A stretch of DNA of 64,000 nucleotides from Chthonomonadaceae bacterium (GCA_027459665.1 DAIDHN010000010.1:16981-80980), one strand, 5' to 3'; shown: positions 1 to 10,680, numbered from the stretch's first letter. The notes: generated by a model not told the origin, from the letters alone. Numbers and translations are program-made.

Positions 1-1205
1 GAAGGGTCGTGTGCCAGGATACCTCGGTAGATAGCCATTGCCTTGTGAAAGTGGTTGGTGAGTGCGTACAGCTGTGCTTCCTGAAAGACAAGCTTCTGGT
101 TGCCGGGGTCGAGTTTTTGTGCTGTTTGAAATGCCTTTGCCGATTTTAGTATACATTGTTCCTTAGCCACAATGTTTGGGGCATTCATGGCGCACTGCAT
201 TTCAGTTTGTGCCTGCATAATGGCTACGCGAGGGCTTTTGGGTCCAAATGCACCGTTTGCCTGTTCGAATTGTGCCGCCGCAGCTGGGTAGTTTTTTTCT
301 TCATAAAAAAGAGTACCAAGATTGAAGTGCGCCCCAGGGTTGTGCGGAGACCGTGAAAGCGCTTTTTCATACATGCTCACGGCTTTCTGGTTAAGATGCA
401 GCTGTTGATAAATAAATGCGAGGTTGAAGAGCGCAGGCAGGCTGCCTGGCTGTTTTTTGAGCAGTGCTGTGTAGGTAGCCGCTGCTCCCTGTAAATCGGA
501 TGCCTGCTGCTGTATTGCTGCCGCAAGCAGATACCCCCCTGGGTCGGAAGGAATGAGTGCAATGACTTTTTGCGCCTGTGCGAGAGCAGGAGCATATTTT
601 TTGATCTTCAGCAGAGAGAGAGCGGCATCATAGTGTATTTGGGGGTCGGCAGGCTTGCAGTTGGCGGCCTGCAGGTAATGGTCTGCTGCCGCAGCCGCGT
701 TGCCCTGGCGGGTTGCAGTAAGGCCCAGCGCCATCTCTGCATCGCCACGAAGCAGATTTGAAACAGCAGGTTTGTGTGCAAGCACCCTCAACGCCATTTT
801 TGTGGCAAGCGAGCTATCCTGCTGAAAAGCCGCCAGCTGTGCCAGCCTAGCTGCTGCAGCCATATCCTGAGGCGCAAGCGTGGTGATGTGCTGCAGAGCA
901 TCCATCAATACGGGAAGGCGGTGCAGCTGCAAGGCGATATTGTACACCTGCGCATACCCAAGCACAAGCATGGAGGAAGGAGCATGCAGTTTGCCGGCGG
1001 TTTCGATGTAGTTTTCAAAGGCTGTGAGCGCCTGCGTTTTTCGGCCTTTTTTGAGAAGCGCCCCTGCATGGTTGTAGAGAGCCGCCAGCTTTTTGTTAAC
1101 AGGTGAAAGCGGAGGTGGAGCGGGGGCGGCATGAGCGCTGGAAACCGACAGCAGAGTGTAAAGCAGCGTACATAGTGTACGCCTGTTTGTACGCCGGAAT
1201 ATCAT
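1..1205 (-). CDS. Secreted TPR-repeat protein, C-terminal end beyond the window
   Basis: An uninterrupted leftward reading frame runs from an ATG at 1205 off the left edge, giving at least 401 residues. Residues 1-26 form a signal peptide (basic start, hydrophobic core, cleavage near AHA/AP). The rest is alanine-rich helical sequence. Around residues 250-325 it has tetratricopeptide spacing, with segments such as LPALFNLAFIYQQ and PGAHFNLGTLFYEE followed by AAAQFEQA. TPR arrays act as protein-binding scaffolds, here probably in the periplasm or outside the cell. An AAGGAG sequence lies about 13 bases upstream of the start. The partner is not apparent. Confidence is high for the gene and the repeat class, low for a specific role. 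Confidence 0.85.
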   Translation of the reverse strand, partial: MIFRRTNRRTLCTLLYTLLSVSSAHAAPAPPPLSPVNKKLAALYNHAGALLKKGRKTQALTAFENYIETAGKLHAPSSMLVLGYAQVYNIALQLHRLPVLMDALQHITTLAPQDMAAAARLAQLAAFQQDSSLATKMALRVLAHKPAVSNLLRGDAEMALGLTATRQGNAAAAADHYLQAANCKPADPQIHYDAALSLLKIKKYAPALAQAQKVIALIPSDPGGYLLAAAIQQQASDLQGAAATYTALLKKQPGSLPALFNLAFIYQQLHLNQKAVSMYEKALSRSPHNPGAHFNLGTLFYEEKNYPAAAAQFEQANGAFGPKSPRVAIMQAQTEMQCAMNAPNIVAKEQCILKSAKAFQTAQKLDPGNQKLVFQEAQLYALTNHFHKAMAIYRGILAHDP

Positions 1206-1372
1206 AAAAAAGCATGTGCTCCTTACTTACAGTTTGCAGGTAGCATTTTGGCGAAGAGAAGGGGGTTCTGTCAAGCAGAACGCATATCAGACTGATTTTA
1301 TAACAAAATGAGTACCAGCGTATTATTGCAGTGTATTGTACATTGAGAAAACTGTTGCAGCAGATAAAGGAA

Positions 1373-1416
1373 AACAGCCTGTGAATCTGCAATCGCCGTC
1401 AGATTCACAGGCTGTT
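1373..1416 (-). terminator. Perfect 17-bp inverted repeat, rho-independent terminator
   Basis: Arms at 1373-1389 and 1400-1416 are exactly complementary around a 10-base loop. Read leftward, the stem is followed by TTTTCCTTT. It lies 20 bases past the stop codon of the leftward metalloprotease gene, so it most likely ends that transcript before the TPR gene. Confidence 0.8.
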
Positions 1417-1435
1417 CTAGAATGCCTGTGCAGTG

Positions 1436-2185
1436 TTAGTGCAGCAGGCAGCTGATGCTGGTATTTTTTGCTGCGGATGGAGCAGGAATGCCTATGCCGC
1501 AGTAGGCTGTGAGCAGTGTATTAACATCACGCGAGGAGAGACTAGTGAGCATATAGGTAGAGGCACCTGGATACATTACGTCTGCTGTGTTGTCTGAGTG
1601 GCCTGCAATGCCGAGTGCATGACCAAATTCATGGGCGGCTACCGGTGAAATATCCAGTACCTGATTGAGATAAGTCATATTGAATGTTGTGACGGCACGC
1701 TGCATTTCACCATTGCCATTTACACTGTATGAGGTAATGGCTCCATATGAGGTATACCCTGCGTTTTGAAACTGCAGCACAATATTTGCCTGGGCAGCAG
1801 AGTTGACTACTTGATAAGTCACCATGCTGCCGGTTGCCGTTACCCACCAGTTCATGCCATTGAGCACCTGATTTATGCGCTGCTGGCTTACCAGGGAGGA
1901 TGGGGTGATATAGACTGTTACAGGGAAATGCGCCCAGTGGTACAGCCGGTTGGGTAGACCTGAAATAGGATCGGTGCCATTTGCAAAGTTTGGCTGATAG
2001 GATGTATTGCGACATCCTGCCGAGGATACAGTGCTGCCAGTTCCGCTGAGATCGCTTACTGTTTTGCCGGGCGCCTGAATAGGCGCAATGCCGCCTCCCG
2101 AACCGCAGCCCGTTAACAACAGGATGAAAAAGATGGCAAAAGTTCTGAAATAGGGCAAATTAATATTCAAAGTATTTTTGGGCAT
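1436..2185 (-). CDS. Matrixin-like zinc metalloprotease lipoprotein
   Basis: This 249-residue protein begins with a lipoprotein signal ending in LLLTGC, which predicts lipidation of Cys27 and membrane anchoring. Near residues 184-194 it carries HEFGHALGIAGH, the HExxHxxGxxH zinc site of metzincin peptidases. DVMYP follows about eight residues later and supplies the Met-turn. This pattern fits the matrixin (M10) family: the three histidines bind zinc and the Glu activates water for peptide bond cleavage. Secreted proteases of this type take part in nutrient acquisition or surface protein turnover; the substrate cannot be read from sequence. A weak AGGA lies about 11 bases before the ATG. The gene stands alone, divergent from murJ and followed by a strong terminator. 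Confidence 0.85.
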   Translation of the reverse strand: MPKNTLNINLPYFRTFAIFFILLLTGCGSGGGIAPIQAPGKTVSDLSGTGSTVSSAGCRNTSYQPNFANGTDPISGLPNRLYHWAHFPVTVYITPSSLVSQQRINQVLNGMNWWVTATGSMVTYQVVNSAAQANIVLQFQNAGYTSYGAITSYSVNGNGEMQRAVTTFNMTYLNQVLDISPVAAHEFGHALGIAGHSDNTADVMYPGASTYMLTSLSSRDVNTLLTAYCGIGIPAPSAAKNTSISCLLH

Positions 2186-2369
2186 GACGTTTAGGTTCCT
2201 GTCTGAAAACTGATGTGCTAATAATCGGAGGAACCACGGTAATCTTGAGGGGAGAAGGAAAACTTTACTGAAAAAAATACTGGTTTTTCTTTACGCTTTT
2301 CGTATGATTTGTCAGAGTTGAAAGCGCCTGAATTGACATGCCCTGCCGGTTGCAGGTAGATTGAAACAT

Positions 2370-4106
2370 ATGGCAAACGAAACTTTAAATAGAGAAGGCT
2401 CCAATACGCACAGGCGAGTAGCACGTGGAACTGCCTACATGATGCTGGGAATACTTGGCAGTCGTATTGCCGGTCTGTTGCGTGAGCGCGTAATAGCGCA
2501 CCATTTTGGGCAGGGCTACTACACAGACATATACAGCGGTGCGTTTACCATACCTGATCTGATATTTTTTCTAATAGCCGGTGGTGCGCTGTCGAGTGCA
2601 TTCATTCCTGTGTTTACAGAGTATATTACGCGCGGAGAAAAGAAAGAAGCCTGGCGTGTGTTCAGTGTTGTATCTACTGTGATGTGCTGCATATTGTTTG
2701 TGCTGATTGTGCTGGGCGAGGTATTTGCGCATCGGCTGGTACTGCTGACCAACCCTGGGTTTGCGCTTATTCCGGGCAAGGTAGACGCCACTGTTCCACT
2801 TACCCGCATACTTTTGCCGGCACAAATCTGCTTCTTTTTAGGTGGGCTGATGATGGGCAGCCTTACTGCACGAGATATTTTTTGGGGGCAGGCAACCGGC
2901 CCGATTATTTACAATATTGGTATTATTGCCGGAGGCATCTTTTTAACCAGCAGGTACGGCGTAGCAGGTTTATGCATAGGGGCAGTAGGCGGCGCACTGG
3001 CGGGAAACCTGATATTGCAATGGATTTTAGTACGCTGGAGCGGAGGGTACTATGTACTGCCGCCTTTGAGAACTACCGGGCGCTGGCTGTGGAACAGAAT
3101 GCGAGGCAATGCTGGTGCAATGCCGCCTGAACTCGCAGGCTACTGGAAGCATCCGGGAGCGAAAAAGGTGTGGAAGCTTATGCTGCCTGTTATACTTGGG
3201 CTTGCGCTACCTCCTGTTTCTACACTGATTAACAAAATGTTTGCTTCCACCCTGGGAAACGGGCCGCAAACTGCTCTGATGAATGCAAACAAGCTGATGA
3301 ATATCCCCATAGCCATATTGGGGCAGGCCGCAGGCATTGCCATTTTTCCAACTATGGCTGCTCAGGCTGCACGGCGTGACATGGTTAGCCTGCGCAGAAG
3401 CGTGAATTTTGGAGTGCGTTCTATTCTGTTCATGACTGTACCCGCTTCGGTGCTTTTGTTTCAGCTGGCAATGCCGCTGGTTCAGCTGATGCTGCAAACA
3501 GGAAAGTTTGAACACAGTGCAGCTCTGCTTACCGCCGCTACCCTGCGGGCATTTGCTGTGGGGGTGTTTGCATGGTCTACTCAGGCAGTGGTGGCAAGGG
3601 GCTTTTATGCTGTGCAGGATACGCGAACCCCTGTGATAGTGGGAACTTGCATGACAGTACTATTTTTAGGCGGCAACTGGCTGCTGCTGCACGAAGTAGG
3701 CACTGAAAAAACGATGCTTGCTACCGCTGGACTGGCGCTTCTCACATCGGTATCTGCCAGTATTTTAATGATAATGATGCTTATTCTGCTGCATCGAAAG
3801 CTGGGCGGCATCAATATGCGCAGACTTGCTGTTTCTATATTGCGCACTCTTGCTGCCAGTGCCGCACTGGCAGTAGCATGCGTACCTGTTCGAAATGCAA
3901 TTGCTGCCCACTTTCCAGTTCTCAGCCAGGATTCTCCTGGTCAGCGTGTAGCGCTGCCAGCTCTCACTGTCATTCTTGGCAGTACTGCTGCAGGCATAGC
4001 GGTGTACCTTACTGCTGCGCATTTGCTGAAAATGGAGGAGGTTTCTGTGCTGAAACCAATTGGGAGAAAGCTGCTTCGCAAGAAAAAAAGCGCCACAACA
4101 GTCTGA
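2370..4106 (+). CDS. murJ: Lipid II flippase MurJ
   Basis: The product (about 578 residues) is an almost wholly hydrophobic MATE/MOP-superfamily protein. Features typical of MurJ/MviN are the early segment GSRIAGLLRERVIAHHFG, the stretch TDIYSGAFTIPDLIFFLIAGGALSSAFIPVFTEY, and about 13-14 predicted membrane spans. MurJ moves the lipid-linked peptidoglycan precursor from the inner to the outer face of the cytoplasmic membrane, an essential step of wall synthesis. The ATG at 2370 is used here; an in-frame TTG at 2361, three codons earlier and four bases from AGG, is an alternative. Its end lies three bases from the end of the convergent ABC exporter gene. Confidence 0.92.
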   Translation: MANETLNREGSNTHRRVARGTAYMMLGILGSRIAGLLRERVIAHHFGQGYYTDIYSGAFTIPDLIFFLIAGGALSSAFIPVFTEYITRGEKKEAWRVFSVVSTVMCCILFVLIVLGEVFAHRLVLLTNPGFALIPGKVDATVPLTRILLPAQICFFLGGLMMGSLTARDIFWGQATGPIIYNIGIIAGGIFLTSRYGVAGLCIGAVGGALAGNLILQWILVRWSGGYYVLPPLRTTGRWLWNRMRGNAGAMPPELAGYWKHPGAKKVWKLMLPVILGLALPPVSTLINKMFASTLGNGPQTALMNANKLMNIPIAILGQAAGIAIFPTMAAQAARRDMVSLRRSVNFGVRSILFMTVPASVLLFQLAMPLVQLMLQTGKFEHSAALLTAATLRAFAVGVFAWSTQAVVARGFYAVQDTRTPVIVGTCMTVLFLGGNWLLLHEVGTEKTMLATAGLALLTSVSASILMIMMLILLHRKLGGINMRRLAVSILRTLAASAALAVACVPVRNAIAAHFPVLSQDSPGQRVALPALTVILGSTAAGIAVYLTAAHLLKMEEVSVLKPIGRKLLRKKKSATTV

Positions 4107-4109
4107 GGT

Positions 4110-5906
4110 TCAGAGGCTCTCTGCATGTGATATGTTCTTGGTATCTAGTAAATTTCTGTGCAAAGAGGCATAACCTCCGTTGTGTTGCATGAGCTGAGCA
4201 TGAGTGCCATATTCCATTATTTCACCATGATCCAGTACTGCTATCTGGTGAGCATTTTGCACTGTGCTAAGTCTGTGTGCAATCACCATGGTGGTACGCC
4301 CTTGCATCAGTCGTTCTAGGGCTTCATGCACCAACGCCTCACTGCGCGTATCCAGTGAAGAAGTAGCCTCATCAAGCACAAGAATGCGCGGGTTTTTCAG
4401 CACTGCACGTGCAATGGCCACCCTTTGTCGCTGTCCTCCCGATAGTGTAACCCCCCGCTCACCAATGAGCGTATCGCAGCCATTGGGAAGATTTGCAGCA
4501 AATTCTGAAACATTGGCGGCTCTGGCAGCCTCTTCTACCTCTTCATCTGTAGCCTCCAGCCTTCCGTAGCGGATATTCTCCCGCAATGTAATGTTGAAAA
4601 GCGCCGGCTCCTGCGGCACCATTCCGATATGTTCCCTCAGGCTGCTGCGCTGCAGCTGTCGTATATCTTTGCCATCTATGCGTATGCTTCCGGCCTCCAA
4701 TTCATAAAAACGGTAGAGCAGGGCGGCAAGAGTGGTTTTCCCTGAGCCGGATGCTCCTACCAGTGCAGTGACTCGGCCGGCGGGAAGTTGCAGATTCAGG
4801 TTTTTGATCACAGGCGTATTGGAACTGTACGAAAAGCAGATGTTTTCAAACTCAATCAACCCTGGTCCATTGGGAAATGGTTCTGCACTGGGTGTATCTT
4901 CAATTTCGGTAGATTCGTCGAGTACGCTAAACAAACGTTCCGATGCACCTGCTGCCCTTTGCAGCCCTGTGTACTGCATGGCGAGCGACCCCATTGGACC
5001 GCTGATGATGGCGATAGTTACCAAAAAAGCAAGCAGCGAGCCGGGGGTAAGCGTTCCTTGCAGCACACATCGCCCTCCATACCACACCACCCCCATGAGT
5101 ATAATCATAAAACCTGAATACCCCATGGAGTTGAAGCTGGCTTCTATGACAGATGCCTTCATGTTCAGGTTGAATATTTTTTGCAACCCTTCTAAAGTGC
5201 GCTTCTCTTCATGGCTTTCACGCGCAAATGCCTTTACAAGTCGAATGTTGGCAAGTGCTTCTGTGATGCCTCCCATAGTTTGGGAGAGTGCATCGAGACC
5301 TGCACGATTTAGTTTGCGCAGTCTGGGGCCGAGCAGTACAAAGTAGCTTAAAAGCAGTACAAGCAGGAAAATGACAGTGAGCGTAAGCCGCCAGTCTATG
5401 GCAACTGCAAGCCCAATGCCTCCTAGCAGCGTAACCAGGTTGCCAACAAAACGTACAACATCTTCTGTAAGAGTTTGCTGCAGCTGGCTCACGTCATTGG
5501 AGAGCCATGAGGTAGTGTCGCCTGATCTGTGATGGTCAAACCAAGTAACGGGCAGTTGTTCCAGATGTGCGAACAGGTCGTACCGAAGGTTTTTGACAAT
5601 AGAGTTGCCTGCCCATGCCACCAGTATATATTCTGTAAACAAGATCAGCCCCGAGGCAATGAGCAGTGCTGCAATATAGAGGGCATAGCGGTTCAGCACT
5701 GCCGGCTGGTGTGTGCGAACCAAAGTATCTACCGCATTGCGGCAGAGCAGTGGAAAAAGCAGACTGAGTACTGTATCACCCAGTATCAGAATGCCAGCGA
5801 GAACAAGCTGCAGTCTGAACGGGCGCGCGAGGCCAAACAGCCTGCGGAGCGCGGGCAGGTCCAGCCTGCTTTTGGAGGTTTCGGTTTGGGGAGCATGGTT
5901 TTCCAT
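4110..5906 (-). CDS. MsbA-type ABC exporter (fused membrane and ATPase domains)
   Basis: The N-terminal half holds the six-helix exporter domain. The C-terminal half is the ATPase, with Walker A GASGSGKT near residue 383, signature LSGGQRQR near 486, Walker B ILVLDEATSSLD near 507 and the H-loop AHRLST. This architecture works as a homodimer that exports lipids, drugs or peptides. The frame stays open upstream to 6083, but that part has no family similarity and would overlap the preceding gene, so the ATG at 5906 (MENHAPQTE) is preferred. No clear Shine-Dalgarno is seen. Substrate is unknown; a position beside murJ makes an envelope lipid possible, but the two genes converge and are not one operon. 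Confidence 0.88.
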   Translation of the reverse strand: MENHAPQTETSKSRLDLPALRRLFGLARPFRLQLVLAGILILGDTVLSLLFPLLCRNAVDTLVRTHQPAVLNRYALYIAALLIASGLILFTEYILVAWAGNSIVKNLRYDLFAHLEQLPVTWFDHHRSGDTTSWLSNDVSQLQQTLTEDVVRFVGNLVTLLGGIGLAVAIDWRLTLTVIFLLVLLLSYFVLLGPRLRKLNRAGLDALSQTMGGITEALANIRLVKAFARESHEEKRTLEGLQKIFNLNMKASVIEASFNSMGYSGFMIILMGVVWYGGRCVLQGTLTPGSLLAFLVTIAIISGPMGSLAMQYTGLQRAAGASERLFSVLDESTEIEDTPSAEPFPNGPGLIEFENICFSYSSNTPVIKNLNLQLPAGRVTALVGASGSGKTTLAALLYRFYELEAGSIRIDGKDIRQLQRSSLREHIGMVPQEPALFNITLRENIRYGRLEATDEEVEEAARAANVSEFAANLPNGCDTLIGERGVTLSGGQRQRVAIARAVLKNPRILVLDEATSSLDTRSEALVHEALERLMQGRTTMVIAHRLSTVQNAHQIAVLDHGEIMEYGTHAQLMQHNGGYASLHRNLLDTKNISHAESL

Positions 5907-5991
5907 ACAAAGAGTACGAAGCGGTGTGCAGAGCGGTTTCGCGCGCAGTTTGTGCGGGAAGCAGTGGGTGATGCTTCCCGCATGGAGGGGG

Positions 5992-7083
<1,092 letters not shown>

Positions 7084-7148
7084 TTAGTGTTCATTTCTGC
7101 TCACATTACTGGCAGGGGCGCCAGTTTGAGCGTGGGATAAAGACAGGT

Positions 7149-8183
7149 TTAGTTCATGTCAAAAACTACTTTACCGCATAGCCCGTCCCGCATCAGCTCC
7201 ATTCCATGCTGATATTCTGAGATAGGCAGCTGGTGCGTTATTACTGGCTCTACATTCAGTCTGCCAGATGCAAGCAGCGCTCGCATTGTGTGCCAGGTTT
7301 CGTACAGCCGCCGCCCCACAATGCCATGTACGGTTATGCCGCGAAAAATCAGGTCTTCAGCCAGATTGATAGAAACAGGCCCTGCTGGAATTCCCATGAG
7401 GGAGACTGATCCGCCGGGGCGTGTAATACGCAGCGATTGCTGTATAGCAGAGGGCGCTCCAGACATTTCCAGCGCGACATCTACGCCCTGTCCACCGGTG
7501 AGCTGTGCAAGCGCCGTTTCCACATTTTGTTCCAGCGGATTGAAGGTTTCTGTAGCGCCGAGCTTGCGTGCAAGTTCCAGGCGGTATGGGCTGGTGTCTG
7601 TGGCGAACACCCGGCTGGCGCCAGCTGCCTGGGCAACTGCTACCGCGAAGATGCCTATTGGCCCGCAGCCCAGCACAGCCACATCGCTGCCTGCAATAGA
7701 GTGTGCCATGGTAGCATGCACTGCATTGCCAAGAGGGTCTTGAATACATGCAAGGTGGGGAGGAATGTTTTCATCGTTGCGCCAGGCGGAGCGTTCAGGC
7801 ACTACCGCATATTTTGCAAAACAGCCGTCTACATCTACCCCCAGAATGCGCGTGTTGGCGCATACATGGTACTGGTTGCGCAGGCACTCTGGGCAGCGGC
7901 CGCATACCTGGTGGCTCTCGCCGCTTACATAATCTCCTGGTTTGAGGCTTTGTACTTCACTGCCGACTTCCACCACTCTGCCGGCAAATTCGTGGCCCAT
8001 AATTCTGGGCGGTTTCACTCTTCCTGCCGACCAAGAGTCCCATTGGTAGATGTGGTAATCGGTACCGCAAATTGAGGTAGCCAGCACCTGTATTTTTACC
8101 TGGTCTGGTCTGGTGATAACTGGTTCAGGCACATCAATGCGATCAGCGCCTGGTGCAGAGCTGGTTTTGACTACTGCGAGCAT
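7149..8183 (-). CDS. tdh: L-threonine 3-dehydrogenase (zinc-dependent)
   Basis: The 344-residue product is a medium-chain zinc dehydrogenase. The catalytic zinc ligand lies in SICGTDYHIYQWDSWS, a stretch characteristic of threonine dehydrogenase. GHEFAG follows, then the four-cysteine structural zinc site CGRCPECLRNQYHVC, the substrate-pocket sequence DPLGNAVHA, and the nucleotide-binding loop GCGPIG. The enzyme oxidises L-threonine to 2-amino-3-ketobutyrate with NAD+. The ATG at 8183 gives the family N-terminus MLAVVKTSSAPG with AAAGGA 12 bases upstream; the longer open frame to 8324 overlaps the AI-2E gene and is not conserved-looking. No kbl (the usual partner) is found in the window. A different polyol dehydrogenase is possible but less likely. 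Confidence 0.87.
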   Translation of the reverse strand: MLAVVKTSSAPGADRIDVPEPVITRPDQVKIQVLATSICGTDYHIYQWDSWSAGRVKPPRIMGHEFAGRVVEVGSEVQSLKPGDYVSGESHQVCGRCPECLRNQYHVCANTRILGVDVDGCFAKYAVVPERSAWRNDENIPPHLACIQDPLGNAVHATMAHSIAGSDVAVLGCGPIGIFAVAVAQAAGASRVFATDTSPYRLELARKLGATETFNPLEQNVETALAQLTGGQGVDVALEMSGAPSAIQQSLRITRPGGSVSLMGIPAGPVSINLAEDLIFRGITVHGIVGRRLYETWHTMRALLASGRLNVEPVITHQLPISEYQHGMELMRDGLCGKVVFDMN

Positions 8184-8221
8184 AGCGATAAGGGGTCCTT
8201 TCCGGGTGAGAAGAGTGGAGG

Positions 8222-9466
8222 TTATGGGTCGGTTTGAGCAGGCTCCTGTGCCAGGCGTGGATAGTTGTAAAACAGAATAATTTTGATAGAGGCAGCTACC
8301 GGGGTGGCAAGCAGCATGCCCCACACTCCGAAGAGCGTGGCTCCGGCAGCCAGCGCAAAGAGGCTTGCTACGGGATGCAGCCCTACCGAGCCTCCCACTA
8401 CTCTGGGGTACACCAGTTGATCAAAAACAATATTTGCCAAGCCTATGCTGCATGCCATTACCAGTAAGGCAAACGGCAGGTTGTGCTGCGGTACATCAAA
8501 TAGAAACAGAGGGTGATGACTGCTCAGGTAGGCAAGAGTTGCCGCACTGGTTGCTGTGATCAGATTACCCACATAAGGTACAGCGTAGAAAAGCCCTGCA
8601 AGCAGCGCAAGAAAGAGTGCATATTGCACATCGAGCGACTGAAAAAGTATAAAAGCACAAATGGAGAATAGTATGCAGATTTTTGCAAGCCCTCTGAGGT
8701 ATGCGCTGAATATTTCCATTATTTCGGTACTGATGGCATCTACCTGCTGCTGACGGTTTTCGGGGAATATGCTGATAATGCGTGTTCGCATGGCAGGATA
8801 GTCTCGCATTATAAAAAAGCCCGATACCGGTATGATTACCAGCCAGAGCAGATGTGAAAGCAGCCAGTTGAGGCTTGAACGCACTCCATCTAGAAAGAGG
8901 TCTACCGTCCTTTGAACGGGGCTGCTTTTGTCGTTGATGAGTGACTTGATGTTGGTTTGATGCACGCCAAATGAGTCGAGCAGTTTGTGATGCAGCAGGA
9001 GGAAGGTGTTTGCTGTTTGCTGAATGCTTGCGTAGTAGCTGCTTAGATTTGTGCTGAGGGTTTGCAGCTGCTGCCAGGCAAGAGGCGCTACAAAAAAAAT
9101 GATTCCCAGCAGAATGAGTAGCGCGATGAGATAATAGGCCAGAACCCCCTGCGTTCTGGTATGTATCCACTTGCCGTTTTTTTCCAGATAACGAAGGGAC
9201 GGGTCTAGCAGGGCAGCCAGAAAAAAGGCAATGAGGAATGGTGGCAGCACTGACTGCACATAGTATAGAAACACCAGCAGCACCAACCCTGATATGCAGT
9301 ATCCAAGCGTGCGCCGCAGTTGCGAGGGGGTCCAGCCAAAAAGATAAACCGATCGCGCCGACATCATAATGCCATGCGAGGTTTGCGCGACAGGATTTTC
9401 TGCAGGCCCTGCGTCGGAGGAAATCAGTTTTCCTGCAGCTCCTCTCTGTTCTACAGGGTCTGCCAT
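8222..9466 (-). CDS. AI-2E family transporter (PerM-like permease)
   Basis: This 414-residue membrane protein has the AI-2E/DUF20 pattern. Paired N-terminal helices include VLPPFLIAFFLAALLDP, then comes a large polar region, and then the C-terminal helix cluster with the signature segment AVPYVGNLITATSAATLAYL. The end has the family's VVGGSVGLHPVASLFALAAGATLFGVWGMLLATPVAAS pattern. Members export small molecules or act as sodium/proton antiporters; the link to autoinducer-2 is proven for only a few. It is the last gene of a tight leftward operon after mnmA, cdd, the DUF948 protein and the YtxH protein, with four bases between it and the YtxH gene. Confidence 0.88.
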   Translation of the reverse strand: MADPVEQRGAAGKLISSDAGPAENPVAQTSHGIMMSARSVYLFGWTPSQLRRTLGYCISGLVLLVFLYYVQSVLPPFLIAFFLAALLDPSLRYLEKNGKWIHTRTQGVLAYYLIALLILLGIIFFVAPLAWQQLQTLSTNLSSYYASIQQTANTFLLLHHKLLDSFGVHQTNIKSLINDKSSPVQRTVDLFLDGVRSSLNWLLSHLLWLVIIPVSGFFIMRDYPAMRTRIISIFPENRQQQVDAISTEIMEIFSAYLRGLAKICILFSICAFILFQSLDVQYALFLALLAGLFYAVPYVGNLITATSAATLAYLSSHHPLFLFDVPQHNLPFALLVMACSIGLANIVFDQLVYPRVVGGSVGLHPVASLFALAAGATLFGVWGMLLATPVAASIKIILFYNYPRLAQEPAQTDP

Positions 9467-9470
9467 AGGT

Positions 9471-9746
9471 TTATTCAGCTGCCTCTTCGTCTGATGTTTC
9501 GCCCAGTTTTTGCGCCATTTGTGCGCGCAGTTTTTCAGAAGCGGCTGTTACTTTTTGGCCCATATTCTGGCCAAGTTCATTTACTTTGTCAGACAGTTCA
9601 TTCATTGTTTTGATCAGGTCGTCTCTGGTTTCCTCACCAGATTTGGGGGCAAGCAGCAAACCTGCTGCAGCTCCCACCAGCACCCCTATGCCAATGCCGG
9701 CCAGTACGCTAAAAAGTACTCCGCGATCATCATCTGCGTTGTTCAT
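9471..9746 (-). CDS. YtxH-like small membrane protein
   Basis: The 91-residue protein has one N-terminal glycine-rich membrane helix (VLAGIGIGVLVGAAAGLLLAP) followed by KSGEETR and an amphipathic, coiled-coil-like tail rich in Glu, Lys and Gln. That is the YtxH (gas-vesicle GvpP/YtxH-like) pattern seen in general-stress and envelope proteins of many bacteria. It overlaps the preceding DUF948 gene by four bases, so translation is probably coupled. YtxH and DUF948 genes commonly occur side by side, which supports both calls. Biochemical function is unknown. Confidence 0.85.
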   Translation of the reverse strand: MNNADDDRGVLFSVLAGIGIGVLVGAAAGLLLAPKSGEETRDDLIKTMNELSDKVNELGQNMGQKVTAASEKLRAQMAQKLGETSDEEAAE

Positions 9747-10246
9747 TTCTTTACTCCTTTGCCTGTCGGGTTTTGACCAGTGTTTTTACTGGAAGAGGCT
9801 TTATGCTTCCAAATACCGGCAACGCTCTTCAGTATACCACTGGAATTTTGTGTTCGGTTTTTGCCAGCTGTTCTTGTTTTGAGAATTGCCGATGCAATTG
9901 TCCCTGCGGTAGAAATCATTTTTGCCGCACTGCCGGCAGCCTGTGCTTTCATCGCTATGCCTCGCAGCGAGCTTGTTGCTTCATTGAGAGTTTGAGTAAC
10001 TGCTCCGGCATTTTCAAGAACAGTACGTGCACTTTGGAGAACAGGTGTCACTTGCTGATTGAGCAACGTATTCACATTGTCTAGCGTGACATCTACCTGC
10101 TTCATGGTATTCTGTGCCTGCCTGCGTGTATCTTCTACGCCCCCCAGCATTTTTTTTACTTCTCCTAGCAGCAGATAGAGCCTCAGCGCCGCTGCGATGA
10201 GAATAAGCAGCAGCAAGATTTCCAGTGCATGGGAGAGAGCATTCAT
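9743..10246 (-). CDS. DUF948 family membrane protein
   Basis: The protein has 167 residues: a single N-terminal helix (LEILLLLILIAAALRLYLLL), then a long helical region with heptad-like spacing (VEDTRRQAQNTMKQVDVTLDN, LLNQQVTPVLQSARTVLENA). This matches DUF948, a family that resembles chemoreceptor or spectrin-like coiled coils anchored to the membrane. The C-terminal 45 residues are basic and low in complexity. It shares four-base overlaps with both cdd upstream and the YtxH gene downstream, placing it in one translationally coupled operon. Role unknown; it may form a membrane complex with the YtxH protein. Confidence 0.83.
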   Translation of the reverse strand: MNALSHALEILLLLILIAAALRLYLLLGEVKKMLGGVEDTRRQAQNTMKQVDVTLDNVNTLLNQQVTPVLQSARTVLENAGAVTQTLNEATSSLRGIAMKAQAAGSAAKMISTAGTIASAILKTRTAGKNRTQNSSGILKSVAGIWKHKASSSKNTGQNPTGKGVKK

Positions 10247-10680
10247 GGCAGCACCTCTTTTTGACTATTGGTTTCACCAAGAAGTAGAAATGGTTTGGGA
10301 AGCAGTTCAGCTACTGTGAATGTGCCAATGCCATCTATGATCACCAGTGCATTCTGGGGCATCAGCTCTGCCATTACCTGTCGGCATGCTCCGCAGCACA
10401 TGCCTGTTTCCGGTCTTGTATCGGCTGTGGCGTTTGTGCATGAAAGAGCCAGGCGGGTAAACCTCTTTGCACCGCGGGAAACCGCTGCAAAGAGGGCGCT
10501 GCGTTCGGCGCAGCAGCTTAGGCCGTAGGAGGCATTTTCAACGTTGCATCCTTTTACAATGCCGATTTCAGATTCGCAGGCGGCGCCTACAGCAAAATGA
10601 GAGTATGGACAGTAGGCGTGTTTGGCGGCATCGCGTGCCTGCTGCAGCAGAAACTCTTCATCTCGCGTGAGAGTACTCAT
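10243..10680 (-). CDS. cdd: Cytidine deaminase
   Basis: The 145-residue enzyme shows the complete cytidine deaminase zinc site. C57-A-E59 lies in GLSCCAERSALF and supplies a zinc ligand and the catalytic Glu; C96 and C99 lie in CCGACRQV. The substrate-binding stretch CNVENASYG precedes it. It converts cytidine and deoxycytidine to uridine and deoxyuridine in pyrimidine salvage, in the cytoplasm. The usual PCGACRQ has Cys in place of Pro here, which should not disturb zinc binding. The gene overlaps mnmA and the DUF948 gene by four bases each. Confidence 0.94.
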   Translation of the reverse strand: MSTLTRDEEFLLQQARDAAKHAYCPYSHFAVGAACESEIGIVKGCNVENASYGLSCCAERSALFAAVSRGAKRFTRLALSCTNATADTRPETGMCCGACRQVMAELMPQNALVIIDGIGTFTVAELLPKPFLLLGETNSQKEVLP